Below are positions 1 through 10,073 of a stretch of 64,000 bases of DNA, one piece after another (the first letter of the stretch is position 1; every line of letters begins with the position of its first letter). Source of the stretch: Arachis hypogaea. Its lineage: Eukaryota; Streptophyta; Magnoliopsida; Fabales; Fabaceae. The notes under the pieces were generated by a model, which was not told the DNA's origin, did no database searches, and saw only the letters and a program-made list of their open reading frames with translations. Location: contig NC_092040.1 of NCBI RefSeq assembly GCF_003086295.3, positions 62,723,559 through 62,787,558 on the forward strand, written 5' to 3'. The position numbers and the translations under genes were made by a program.

Positions 1-2
1 GC

Positions 3-1849
3 CTGGACTCCTGGGATAAGCTGGTCACTGCCTTCTTGGATAAATTATTTCCTCCTCAAAAGCTGAGCAAGCTGAGAGTGGATGTTCAAACCTTCAAAAA
101 AAAGATGGTGAATCCCTCTATGAAGTTTGGGAGAGATACAAGCAGCTGACCAAAAGATGTCCATCTGACATGTTTTCAGAATGGACCATATTAGATATAT
201 TCTATTATGGCCTGTCCGAATTTTCGAAAATGTCATCGGACCATTCTGCAGGTGGATCTATTCACCTAAAGAAAACGCCTGAAGAGGCTCAAGAACTCAT
301 TGACATGGTTGCAAACAACCAATTGATGTACATTTCTGAGAGGAATTCTGTGAATAATGGGATACCTCAGAAGAAAGGAGTTCTTGAAATTGATGCTCTG
401 AATGCCATATTCGCTCAGAACAAAGTGTTGACTCAACAAGTCAACATGATCTCTCAAAGTCTGAATGGATGGCAAAATGCATCCAACAGTACTAAAGAGG
501 CAGCTTCTGAAGAAGCTTATGATCCTGAGAACCCTGCAATGGCAGAGGTTAATTACATGGGTGAACCTTATGGAAACACCTATAACTCATCATGGAGAAA
601 TCATCTAAATTTCTCATGGAAGGATCAACAAAAGCCTCAACAAGGCTTTAACAATGGTGGACGCAATAGGCTAAGCAATAGCAAGCCTTTTCCATCATCT
701 TCTCAGCAACAGACAGAGAATTCTGAACAAAACACCTCTAATTTAGCCAATATAGTCTCTGATCTGTCAAAAGCCACTTTCAGTTTCATGAGTGAAACAA
801 GATCCTCCATCAGAAATCTAGAGGCACAAGTGGGCCAGCTGAGTAAGAAAGTTAGTGAAACTCCTCCCAGTATTCTCCCAAGCAATGCAGAAGAGAATCC
901 AAAAGGAGAGTGCAAGGCCATTGATGTAATCAATATGGCCGAATGCACAAGGGAGGAGGAGGACAAAAATCCTAGTGAGGAAGACCTCCTGGGACATCTC
1001 TCAAGCAAGAAGGAGTTTCCTATTAAGGATCTAAAGGAATCTGAGGCTCATATAGAGACCATAGAGATTCCACTAAATCTCCTTCTGCCATTTATGAGCT
1101 CTGAAGACTATTCTTCCTCTGAAGAGGATGACGATGTGACTGGAGAGCAAGTTGCTCAATATTTAGGAGCTATCATGAAGCTGAATGCCATGTTGTTTGG
1201 TAATGAGACTTGGGAAAGTGAACCTCCCTTGCTCATTAATGAACTAGATACCTGGATTCAGCAAACTCTACCTCAAAAGAAACAAGATCCTGGCAAGTTC
1301 TTAATACCTTGTACCATAGCCACCATGACCTTTGAAAAGGCTCTATGTGATCTGGGGTCAGGGATAAATCTTATGCCACTCTCTGTAATGGAGAGGCTGG
1401 GGATCATTGAGGTACAACCTGCCTTATTCTCATTACAATTGGCAGACAAGTCATTGAGACAAGTTTATGGAATAGTGAAGGATGTGTTAGTAAAGGTTGA
1501 AGGCCTTTACATCCCTGCTGATTTCATAATCTTAGACACTAGGAAGGAAGAGGATGAATGCATCATCCTTGGAAGACCTTTCCTAGCCACAGCAGGAGCT
1601 GTGATAGATGTCAACAGAGGTGAATTAGTCCTTCAATTGAATGGGGACTACCTTGTGTTTAAGGCACATGGCCATCCCTCTGTGACAAAAGAGAGTAAGC
1701 ATGAAGAGCTTCTCTCAGTTCAGAGTCAAGAAGAGCCCCCACAATCAAACTCTAAGTTTGGTGTTGGGAGGCCACAACCAAACTCTAAGTTTGGTGTTAA
1801 GACCCCATATCCAAACTCTAAGTTTGGTGTTGGGACTATACAACATTGA
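3..1849 (+). pseudogene. Element A gag-protease polyprotein, 5' partial and frameshifted
   Basis: This codes for a retrotransposon Gag followed by a pepsin-type protease; Gag would form the particle and the protease would mature it. Positions 3 to about 98 read in one frame (FPPQKLSKLR at the core of the plant retrotransposon gag domain). A one-base loss in the A-run near 98-105 shifts to the frame that is then open to 1849 (559 codons from the internal ATG at 170). The protease is recognised by ALCDLGS (about 1351-1371, the D-x-G active-site loop) and ILGRPFLATAGAV (about 1567-1605, the second strand). No CCHC zinc knuckle is present. An acidic linker with EEDDDVTGEQ lies between the domains. 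The C-terminus repeats NSKFGV three times, and each repeat is the translation of the AAGTTTGGTGTT motif. Unlike intact gypsy elements, no RT follows. The start lies outside the window. Confidence 0.85.
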
Positions 1850-1898
1850 CCTGATCACCTTTGTGGCTCCATGAGAGCCCACTGTCAAGCTATTTACA

Positions 1899-1930
1899 TT
1901 AAAGAAGCGCTTGTTGGGAGGCAACCCAAT
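1899..1930 (+). other. Conserved hairpin after gag-pro stop (element A)
   Basis: About 50 bases after the gag-pro stop, the segment TTAAAGAAGCGCTT is followed by a hairpin GTTGGG-AGGCAA-CCCAAT. The same block occurs after the gag-pro stop in B and E, and in altered but still paired form after the integrase stop of C. Its role is unknown. The fixed position suggests an RNA signal in the 3' part of the gag-pro or pol message. Confidence 0.6.
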
Positions 1931-2070
1931 TTTTTTATTTTATTTTATTTTATCGTTATTTTGTGTTTTATTAGGTACATGATCATGTGGAGTCACGAAA
2001 AAAATCATAAAAATTAAAAACAGAAGCAAAAACAGCAGAAAAAAATTCGCACCTTGGAGGAAGCACAAGC

Positions 2071-2311
2071 TGGCGTTCAACGCCAGTAAGATGCATCTAG
2101 CTGGCGTTCAACGCCAGAACAGAGCATGAATATGGCGCTGAACGCCAGAAACAAGCAACATTCTGGCGCTGAATGCCAGGAATGTGCCTAGAGGAAAAAG
2201 CTGGCGCTGAACGCCAGTAACAAGCATGAAACTGGCGTTCAACGCCAGAAACATGCTTTACATGGGCGTTGAACGCCCAGAACGTGCACCACTCGGCGTT
2301 TAAACGCCAGA
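2071..2311 (+). repeat. Palindrome array, about 31-nt period (element A)
   Basis: Eight copies of a palindrome of the form TGGCGTTCAACGCCA (variants GGCGCTGAACGCC and GGCGTTTAAACGCC) start near 2071, 2100, 2133, 2163, 2201, 2233, 2263 and 2294. The period is 29-38 nt, mostly 30-33. The spacers between them differ. The array lies between the gag-pro stop and the site where B inserted, a stretch with no convincing ORF. The rest of 1850-2410 is AT-rich 3' untranslated sequence ending in a twice-repeated CAGGATCTGTGGAC. Confidence 0.9.
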
Positions 2312-2414
2312 ATGGTGTGCAAAGGCATTTTACATGCCTATTTGGTGCAGGGATGGAATTCCTTGACACCTCAGGATCTGTGGACCCCACAGGATCACCT
2401 CAGGATCTGTGGAC

Positions 2415-4136
2415 TGATGAGCGGATAATTTATACGCTTTTTGGCATTGTTTTTAGTATGTTTTTAGTATGATCTAGTTAGTTTTTAGTATATTTTTATT
2501 AGTTTTTAGTTAAAATTCACTTTTCTGGACTTTACTATGAGTTTGTGTGTTTTTCTGTGATTTCAGGTATTTTCTGGCTGAAATTGAGGGACCTGAGCAA
2601 AAATCTGATTCAGAGACCAAAAAGGACTGCAGATGCTATTGGATTCTGACCTCCCTGCACTCAAAGTAGATTTTCTGGAGCTACAGAAGCCCAATTGGCG
2701 CGCTCTTAACGGCGTTGGAAAGTAGACATCCTGGGCTTTCCAGCAATATATGATAGTTCATATTTTTCCCAAGATTTGATGGCCCAAACCGGCGTTCAAA
2801 GTCACCCTTAGGAATTCCAGCGTTAAACGCCGGAACTGGCACCAAAATGGGAGTTAAACGCCCAAACTGGCACAAAAGCTGGCGTTTAACTCCAAGAAGA
2901 GTCTCTACACGAAAATGCTTCAATGCTCAGCCCAAGCACACACCAAGTGGGCCCGGAAGTGGATTTTTATGTCATTTACTCATCTCTGTACGCCCTAGGC
3001 TACTAGTTTTCTATAAGTAGGACCTTTTACTATTGTATTTAGGAGATCTTTCAATCTTTGGATCTTTTGATCATGTTTTGATGATTGAACCCTCATTGGG
3101 AGGCTGGCCATTCGGCCATGTCTAGACCTTGTTCTTATGTATTTTCAACGGTGGAGTTTCTACACACCATAGATTAAGGTGTGGAGCTCTGCTGTACCTC
3201 GAGTATTAATGCAATTACTATTGTTCTTCTATTCAATTCCGCTTGTTCTTGTTCTAAGATATCACTTGTTCTTCAACTTGATGAATGTGATGATCCGTGA
3301 CACTCATCATCATTCTCACCTATGAACGTGTGACTGACAACCACCTCCGTTCTACCTTCGATTGGGTGAATATCTCTTGGATTCCTGATACACGATGCAT
3401 GGTTGATCGACTGACAACCGAGTGCTCGCCTGACAAACGAGCCAGCCATTCTGTGAGATCAGAGTCTTCGTGGTATAGGCTAGAACTGATGGCGGCATTC
3501 AAGAGAATCCGGAAGGTCTAACTTTGTCTGTGGTATTCTGAGTAGGATTCAATGATTGAATGACTGTGACGTGCTTCAAACTCCTGAAGGCGGGGCGTTA
3601 GTGACAGACGCAAAAGAATCACTGGATTCTATTCTGGCCTGATCGAGAACCGACAGATGGATAGCCGTGCCGTGACAGGGTGCGTTGAACATTTCCACTG
3701 AGAGGATGGGAGGTAGCCACTGACAACGGTGAAACCCTTGCTTAAGCTTGCCATGGAAAGGAGTAAGAAGGATTGGATGAAGACAGTAGGAAAGCAGAGA
3801 GACGGAAGGGACCAAGCATCTTCATACGCTTATCTGAAATTCCCACCAATGAATTACATAAGTATCTCTATCTTTATGTTTTATTCGTATATCACCCATA
3901 TCCATTTAAGTTTGCCTGACTAAGATTTACAAGGTGACCATAGCTTGCTTCATACCAACAATCTCTGTGGGATCGACCCTTACTCGCGTAAGGTTTATTA
4001 CTTGGACGACCCAGTACACTTGCTGGTTAGTTGTGCGAAGTTGTGTTTATGCCATGGTATTGAACACCAAGTTTTTGGTTTCATCACCGGGGATTATTTG
4101 AGTTGTGAAAAGTATTGATCACAATTTCGTGCACCA
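2415..4136 (+). repeat. Element B 5' LTR
   Basis: It is bounded by TG...CA, preceded by the duplication TGGAC and followed after six bases by the primer binding site. U3 contains an array of GGCGTT/AACGCC sites (about 2697-2893), with the paired half-sites at 2850-2862 and 2881-2893. A TATA-like box is at 3012-3019. The U5 end has the block GGGATCGACCCTTACTCGCG, shared by all A, B, E, G and H LTRs. Small ORFs inside are not supported as genes. Confidence 0.93.
3012..3019 (+). promoter_or_regulatory. Probable TATA box of element B 5' LTR
   Basis: TATAAGTA sits in the middle of the LTR, downstream of the U3 palindromes and upstream of the conserved U5 end, where plant LTR promoters are usually placed. 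The same sequence occurs at 11568-11575 in the 3' LTR, and TATAAATA at 16015-16022 in A's LTR. Transcription start is not visible from sequence alone. Confidence 0.5.
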
Positions 4137-4142
4137 AGTTTT

Positions 4143-4160
4143 TGGCGCCGTTGCCGGGGA
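4143..4160 (+). other. Primer binding site, tRNA-Asp type (element B)
   Basis: TGGCGCCGTTGCCGGGGA is complementary to the 3' end of plant tRNA-Asp including CCA, the usual minus-strand primer of Athila-type elements. It begins six bases after the LTR end and is a perfect match to the same site in C and E. Confidence 0.9.
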
Positions 4161-4265
4161 TTGTTGAGTTTGGACAACTGACGGTTCATCTTGTTGCTTA
4201 GATTAGGTATTTTTTTTTCGGAATTCTTGAAGATGAATTCTAGAGTTTCATGATGATTTGTTGAA

Positions 4266-4482
4266 GTCTGGCTGGCTGAGAGGCCATGTCTAATTTCATT
4301 GGACCGAGGTTTCAACTTATCATCACAAAAGCTTGTTGATTTCTATCAATCTTGCTTTTGGAGCAGTGATCTGCTAAGGCTTGGCTGGCCTTTGGTCATG
4401 TCTAGTGTTTTGGACCGAAGTTTCTTTGAAAGCTTGGCTGGCTGTGAAGCCATGTCTAATTCCTGGACTGGAGTCTTAGACT
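4266..4482 (+). repeat. Diverged triplication in element B leader
   Basis: Three imperfect units share GGCTGGC, then CCATGTCTA or TCATGTCTA, then TGGACCGA or CTGGACTGG. They lie at about 4268, 4381 and 4437. They look like old tandem duplications in the leader; no function is apparent. Confidence 0.5.
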
Positions 4483-4943
4483 AAACACTGCATGATTCCT
4501 GGAATTCTCATTAAGAATTTTGATACCTTTATTTTCTTTTTCCACTTAATTTTCGAAAATCCAAAAAAAAAAATTTACAAAATTATAAAAAACCAAAAAA
4601 AAGATATTGCATGTTTGAGTCTAGTGTCTCATTTTAAGTTTGGTGTCAATTGCATGCATTCATTCATTTGTCTTAGGGATCTTCAAGTTGTTCTTGATGA
4701 TTTCATTGCTCTGACCTTTGAATTCTCTTGACTTGAGTGTTTATGTGTCTCATATGCATTCTCATTAGTGTTAGTAGTATACAAACTGCTAAGTTTGGTG
4801 TCTTGCATGCATTGTTATTTGATTTTAGTTGCATTTTGATTATTAAAAATCCAAAAATATTTTTAATTTGTGTCTTTTCAAGTCAATAATACAGAGAATT
4901 AAAGATTCAGAACATACTGCAAAGGAATTGCACAGAAAAAGCT

Positions 4944-5087
4944 GGGCGTTCAAAACGCCCAGTGAAGAAGACAGACTGGCATTTAAACGCCAGCCAGGGT
5001 ACCTGGTTGGGCGTTTAACGCCCAAAAGGGTAGTATTTTGGGCGTTAAACGCCAGAATGTGCACCATCCTGGGCGTTTAACGCCAGG
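4944..5087 (+). repeat. Palindrome array in element B leader
   Basis: Five palindromic units of the GGCGTT-AACGCC type start near 4944, 4977, 5009, 5040 and 5070, a period of 30-33 nt. A related array stands at the corresponding place in the leader of element H (53010-53120). Confidence 0.88.
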
Positions 5088-5733
5088 ATGGCACAAGAGG
5101 GAAGATTTTGTTTTCAATGCAAATTTTTTTCAACTTTTCAAAATTTTTCAAAATCAAATCTTTTTCAAATCATATCTTTTCAATCATATGTTTTCAAAAT
5201 TGATTTCTTTCTATTCCCAAAAATACTTGCTATCAATTAATGATTTGATTCAACATCTCAAGTATGTTGCCTTTTCTGTTGAGAAAGGTTTAATGTTTGA
5301 ATCATATCTTTTCTTGATAGCCAAGTCATTAATTTTCAAAATCAAATTTTTTAAAATGTTTTTCAAATCATATCTTCTTAACCACATCTTTTTCAAAATA
5401 GCTTTCAATCAAATCTTTTTTATTTCTAATTTCAAAATCTTTTTCAAAAATCACTTTACCTTTTTCTCACTCTTGGTTTTCGAAAATCAATTAAGGTTTT
5501 TCAAAATGTTTTCAAAATCTTTTACTTAATTTTTGAATACTACTTCCCTTCTTCTCACATCCTTCTATTTATGGACTAACACTATTCCTTAATGCACAAT
5601 TCAGACTTCATCTCTCTTGATAAGTTCGAATTTTCTACCTCTGCCTTCTATTTTTCATTTCCTTTGACACCTCAAGAAATCTCTATACTGTGACATAGAG
5701 GATTCCACATTTTCTTGTTCTCATCTCTTTCTT

Positions 5734-8070
5734 ATGAGCAGGAGCAAGAACAAAAGCATTCTTGTTGAGGCTGATCCTCAACCTGAAAGGACCTTGAAGC
5801 GAAAGCTAAGAGAAGCCAAGGCACAATTCTCTGTAGAGGACCTAACAGAAATCTTCAAAGAAGAAGAACTCATGGCAGCCGAAAACAACAACAATGCCAA
5901 CAATGCAAGGAAGGTGCTGGGTGACTTTACTGCACCTACTCCCGACTTCTATGGAAGAAGCATCTCTATCCCTGCCATTGGAGCAAACAACTTTGAGCTT
6001 AAGCCTCAATTAGTTTCTCTAATGCAACAGAATTGCAAGTTCCATGGACTTCCATTGGAAGATCCTCATTAGTTCTTAGTTGAATTCTTGCAAATCTGTG
6101 ACACTGTCAAGACTAATGGGGTTGACCCTGAGGTCTACAGACTTATGCTATTCCCTTTTGCTATAAGAGACAGAGCTAAGACATGGTTGGACTCACAACC
6201 TAAAGAAAGCCTGGACTCTTGGGAAAAGCTAGTCAATGCCTTCTTGGCAAAGTTCTTTCCACCTCAAAAATTGAGTAAGCTTAGAGTGGAAGTCCAAACC
6301 TTCAGACAGAAGGAAGGAGAATCCCTCTATGAAGATTGGGAAAGATACAAACAATTAATCAGAAAGTGTCCCTCTGACATGCTTTCTGAATGGAGCATCA
6401 GAGGTATTTTCTATGATGGTCTCTCTGAACTATCCAAGATGTCTTTGGATAGCTCTGCTGGAGGATCTCGTCATCTGAAGAAGACACCTACAGAAGCTCA
6501 AGAGCTGATTGAAATGGTTGCAAATAACCAATTCATGTACACTTCTGAAAGGAATCCTGTGAACAATGGGACTAATCGAAAGAAAGGAGTTCTTAAGATT
6601 GACACTCTGAACGCCATATTGGCTCAGAATAAAATATTGACTCAGCAAGTCAATTTGATTTCTCAAACTCTGTCTGGAATGCAAAATGCACCAAGCAGTA
6701 CTAAAGAAGCTTCATCTGAAGAAGAAGCTTATGATCCTGAGAACCCTTCAATGGAAGAGGTGAATTACACGGGAGAACCCTATGGAAACACCTATAATCC
6801 TTCATGGAGAAATCATCCAAATTTCTCATGGAAGGATCAATAGAGACCTCAACAAGGTTTCAATAATAATGGTGGAAGAAACAGGTTTAGCAATAGCAAG
6901 CCTTTTCCATCATCTTCTCAGCAACAGACAGAGAGTTCTAAGCAGAACACTTCTGACATAGCAACCATGGTCTCTGATCTGATCAAAACCACTCAAAGTT
7001 TCATGACTGAAACAAGGTCCTCCATTAGAAATTTGGAGGGACAAGTGGGTCAGCTGAGCAAGAAAATTACTGAACTCCCTCCTAGTACTCTTCCAAGCAA
7101 TACAGAAGAAAATCCAAAAGGAGAGTGCAAAGCCATCAACATGGCCGAATTTTGGGAGGAAGGAGAGGCAGTGAACGCCACTGAGGAAGACCTCAATGGA
7201 CGTCCACTGGCCTCCAATGAGTTCCCCAATGAGGAACCATGGGAATCTGAGGCTCAAAATGAGACCATAGAGATTCCATTGAACTTACTTCTGCCATTCA
7301 TGAGCTCTGATGAGTATTCTTCCTCTGAAGGGGATGAGTATATCACTGAAGAGCAAGTTGCTAAATACCTTGGAGCAATCATGAAGCTAAATGACAAGTT
7401 ATTTGGAAATGAGACTTGGGAGGATGAACCCCCTTTGCTCACCAAAGAACTGGATGACTTGTCTAGGCAGAAATTGCCTCAAAAGAGATAGGATCCTGGG
7501 AAGTTTTCAATACCTTGTACCATAGGCACCATGACCTTCAAGTGGGCCTTGTGTGACTTAGGGTCAAGTGTAAACCTCATGCCTCTCTCTGTAATGGAGA
7601 AGTTAGGGATCTTTGAGGTGCAAGCTGCAAAAATCTCACTAGAGATGGCAGACAATTCAAGAAAACAAGCCTATGGACTTGTAGAAGATGTTCTGGTAAA
7701 AGTTGAAGACCATTACATCCCTACTAATTTCATAGTCCTAGAGACTGGGAAGTGCATGGATGAATCCATCATCCTTGGCAGACCATTCCTAGCCACAGCA
7801 AAGGCTGTGATTGATGTTGATAGAGGAGAATTGATCATTCAAGTGAATGAAGAATCCTTGGTGTTTAAGGCCCAAGGATACCCCTCCATCACCATGGAGA
7901 GGAAGCATGAAGAGCTTCTCTCAAAACAGAGCCAAACAGAGCCCCCACAGTCAAACTCTAAGTTTGGTGTTGGGAGGCCACAACCAAATCCTAAGTTTGG
8001 TGTTGAACCCCCACATTCAAACTCTATGTTTGGTGTTGGGAGGTTCCAACATAGCTCTGAGCATTTCTGA
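5734..8070 (+). pseudogene. Element B gag-protease polyprotein with three in-frame TAG codons
   Basis: This is a single frame of 779 codons from the ATG at 5734 to the TGA at 8068-8070, interrupted only by TAG at 6070-6072, 6841-6843 and 7489-7491. Each stop stands where related copies have glutamine. The N-terminus is basic (MSRSKNKS), then come the plant gag domain (FPPQKLSKLRVE, about 6262-6297), a Q-rich linker, and the protease with ALCDLGSSVNLMP (about 7546-7584) and ILGRPFLATAKAV. The tail repeats NSKFGVG-like segments, as in A. There is no zinc knuckle and no pol. The lack of frameshifts suggests that the coding function was kept until recently, or that the stops are few and late. Readthrough of UAG is an alternative that I consider less likely, because the three contexts differ. 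Confidence 0.88.
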
Positions 8071-8104
8071 GGCTCCATGAGAGCCCACTGTCAAGCTACT
8101 GACA

Positions 8105-8136
8105 TTAAAGAAGCGCTTGTTGGGAGGCAACCCAAT
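8105..8136 (+). other. Conserved hairpin after gag-pro stop (element B)
   Basis: TTAAAGAAGCGCTT is followed by GTTGGG-AGGCAA-CCCAAT, identical to the copy in A. A second small hairpin, GGCTC-CATGA-GAGCC, lies just upstream (about 8071-8085). Together they occupy the start of the 3' untranslated part of gag-pro. Confidence 0.6.
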
Positions 8137-8277
8137 GTTTTATAATTAACTATTTTCTTTTGTTATTTTATGTTTTTTGTAGGTTGATGATCATGAGAAG
8201 TCACAAAATCAATGGAAAAAGCAAAAAAAGAAAGAAAAACAGAAAGAAAAACAGCACACCCTGGAGGAAGAACTTAC

Positions 8278-8448
8278 TGGCCTTTAAACGCCAGTAAGGT
8301 TAGCTGTTGGGCGTTTAACGCCCAGTCTGGCACCATTCTGGGCGTTTAATGCCAGAAAGGGGCACCAGACTGGCGTTAAACGCCAGAAAAGGGCGAGAAG
8401 CTGGCGTTAAACGCCAGAAATGGGCATCAGCCCGGCGTTTAATGCCAG
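8278..8448 (+). repeat. Palindrome array between gag-pro and accessory ORF (element B)
   Basis: Six units start near 8278, 8309, 8339, 8370, 8402 and 8432, a period of 30-32 nt. Each carries GGCGTTTAACGCC or a close variant. The same position holds arrays in A and E. The remainder of 8137-8748 is untranslated sequence, pyrimidine- and proline-codon-like from 8520 on. Confidence 0.9.
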
Positions 8449-8749
8449 AATTGGCTCAAAACGCAATTTTGCTTGCCATTTGGTGCAGGGATGACTTTTC
8501 CTTGACACCTCAGGATCTGTGGACCCCACAGGATCCCCACCTACCCTACCACTCTCTCTCTTCTTCACCCATTCACCAATCACCTCAACACCTCTTCCCC
8601 AAAAATCCTTCACCTATCAAATCCCATCTTTCTCTTCACCACTCACATCCATCCTTCATAAAACCCCACCTACCTCACCATTCAAATTCAAACCACTTTC
8701 CCACCCAAACCCACCCATACATGACCGAACCCTACCCCTCCCCCACTCC

Positions 8750-8757
8750 TATATAAA
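8750..8757 (+). promoter_or_regulatory. Probable internal TATA box for the accessory ORF (element B)
   Basis: TATATAAA lies 192 bases before the accessory ORF start, in C-rich sequence (CCTCCCCCACTCC), and is followed by a C/T- and A/C-rich stretch resembling a plant 5' untranslated region. A has TATATATA at the equivalent place (12953-12960). This suggests that the ORF has its own promoter rather than relying on the LTR transcript. E has lost the region by deletion. Confidence 0.55.
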
Positions 8758-8948
8758 CCCATCTTCACTCCTTCATTTCCACACAACCTAAACACCACTT
8801 CTTCCCCTTTTGGCCGAACACAAAGCCAATCCCTTCTTCCTCATTTCTTCTTCTTCTACTCTCTTCTTTCTTCTTTTGCTCGAGGACGAGCAAACCTTTT
8901 AAGTTTGGTGTGGTAAAAGCATTGCTTTTTGTTTTCCCATAACCATTT

Positions 8949-10073
8949 ATGGCATCCAAGGCCGGAGAAACCTCTAGAAAGAGGAAAGGGAAGGCAAAAG
9001 CTTCTACCTCCGAGTCATGGGAGATGGAGAGATTCATCTCAAGGGTGCATCAAGACCACTTCTATGAAGTTGTGGCCTTGAAGAAGGTGATCCCCGAGGT
9101 CCCTTTTTCACTCAAAATGGGTGAATATCTGGAGATCCAACATGAGATCCGAAGAAGAGGTTGGGAAGTTCTTACCAACCCCATTCAACAAGTCGGAATC
9201 TTGATGGTTCAAGAGTTCTATGCCAATGCATGGATCACCAAGAACCATGACCAAAGTATGAACCCAGATCCAAAGAATTATCTTACTATGGTTCGGGGGA
9301 AATACTTGGTTTTTAGTCCGGAAAATGTAAGGTTGGCATTCAACTTGCCCATGATGCAAGGAGATGAACACCCTTACACTAGAAGGGTCAACTTTGATCA
9401 AAGGTTGGACCAAGTCCTCACAGTCATATGTGAAGAGGGCGCCCAATGGAAGAGAGATTCAAGAGGGAAGCCGGTTCAATTGAGAAGGCATGACCTCAAG
9501 CCCGTGGCTAGAGGATGGTTGGAGTTTATTCAACGCTCAATCATTCCCACTAGCAACCGGTCCGAAGTTACCATAGACCGGGCTATCATGATTCATAGCA
9601 TCATGATTGGAGAAGAAATAGAAGTTCATGAGGTTATAGCTCAATAATTCTATAAGGTGGCGAAGAAGCCCTCTACCTTGGCAAGGTTAGCCTTTCCTCA
9701 TCTCATTTGTCACCTCTGTTATTCAGTTGGAGTTGACATAGAGGGAGACATCCCTATTGATGAGGACAAGCCCATCACTAAGAAGAGAATGGAGCACACA
9801 AGAGACCCCACTCATCATGAGATCCCTGAGATTCCTCAAGGGATGCACTTTCCTCCACAAAACTATTGGGAGCAACTAAACACCTCCCTAGGAGAATTGA
9901 GTTCCAACATGGGACAACTAAGGGTGGAGCACCAAGAACACTCCATCATCCTCCATGAAATTAGAGAAGATCAAAGAATCATGAGAGAGGAGCAACAAAG
10001 ACAAGGAAGAGACATTGAGGAGCTCAAGCACTCCATAGGATCTTCAAGAGGAAGAACAAGCCGCCATCACTAA
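8949..10073 (+). pseudogene. Element B accessory ORF, env-position protein of the putative plant transposon protein type
   Basis: This is a 374-codon frame from the ATG at 8949 with one TAA (9645-9647; A has an Asn-Glu pair there). The N-terminus is lysine-rich (SRKRKGKAKAS) and nuclear-signal-like. The central part has RRGWEVL, VQEFYANAW, VRGKYLVFSPENVRLAFNLP and ARGWLEFIQRSIIPTSN, which I recognise as the family often called putative plant transposon protein (Pfam Transposase_32), common near plant retroelements. The C-terminus from about 9870 is a predicted coiled coil (LRVEHQEHSI...MREEQQRQGRDIEELK). There is no signal peptide or membrane segment, so this is not a classical envelope protein. 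C has a homologous ORF in the same place. Function unknown. Confidence 0.8.

Larger units (their letters stand above)
4161..5733 (+). other. Element B untranslated leader
   Basis: This is a 1.57-kb leader between the primer site and gag. It holds three diverged copies of a GGCTGGC...CCATGTCTA segment (4266-4482), two copies of TAAGTTTGGTGTC (about 4636 and 4792), a palindrome array (4944-5087), and a long A/T-rich tract of TTTTCAAAATC-like repeats (5100-5540). The 163-codon ORF in the A/T tract is low-complexity F/K/S sequence and is not credible as a gene. Confidence 0.75.

Noticed and set aside
5038..5529. 163-codon ORF in B leader
   Set aside because: Low-complexity translation of TTTTCAAAAT repeats with no domain.
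8278..8448. CRISPR array
   Set aside because: Palindromic repeats at a regular period superficially resemble one, but units are short and variable, the setting is a plant retrotransposon, and there are no cas genes.
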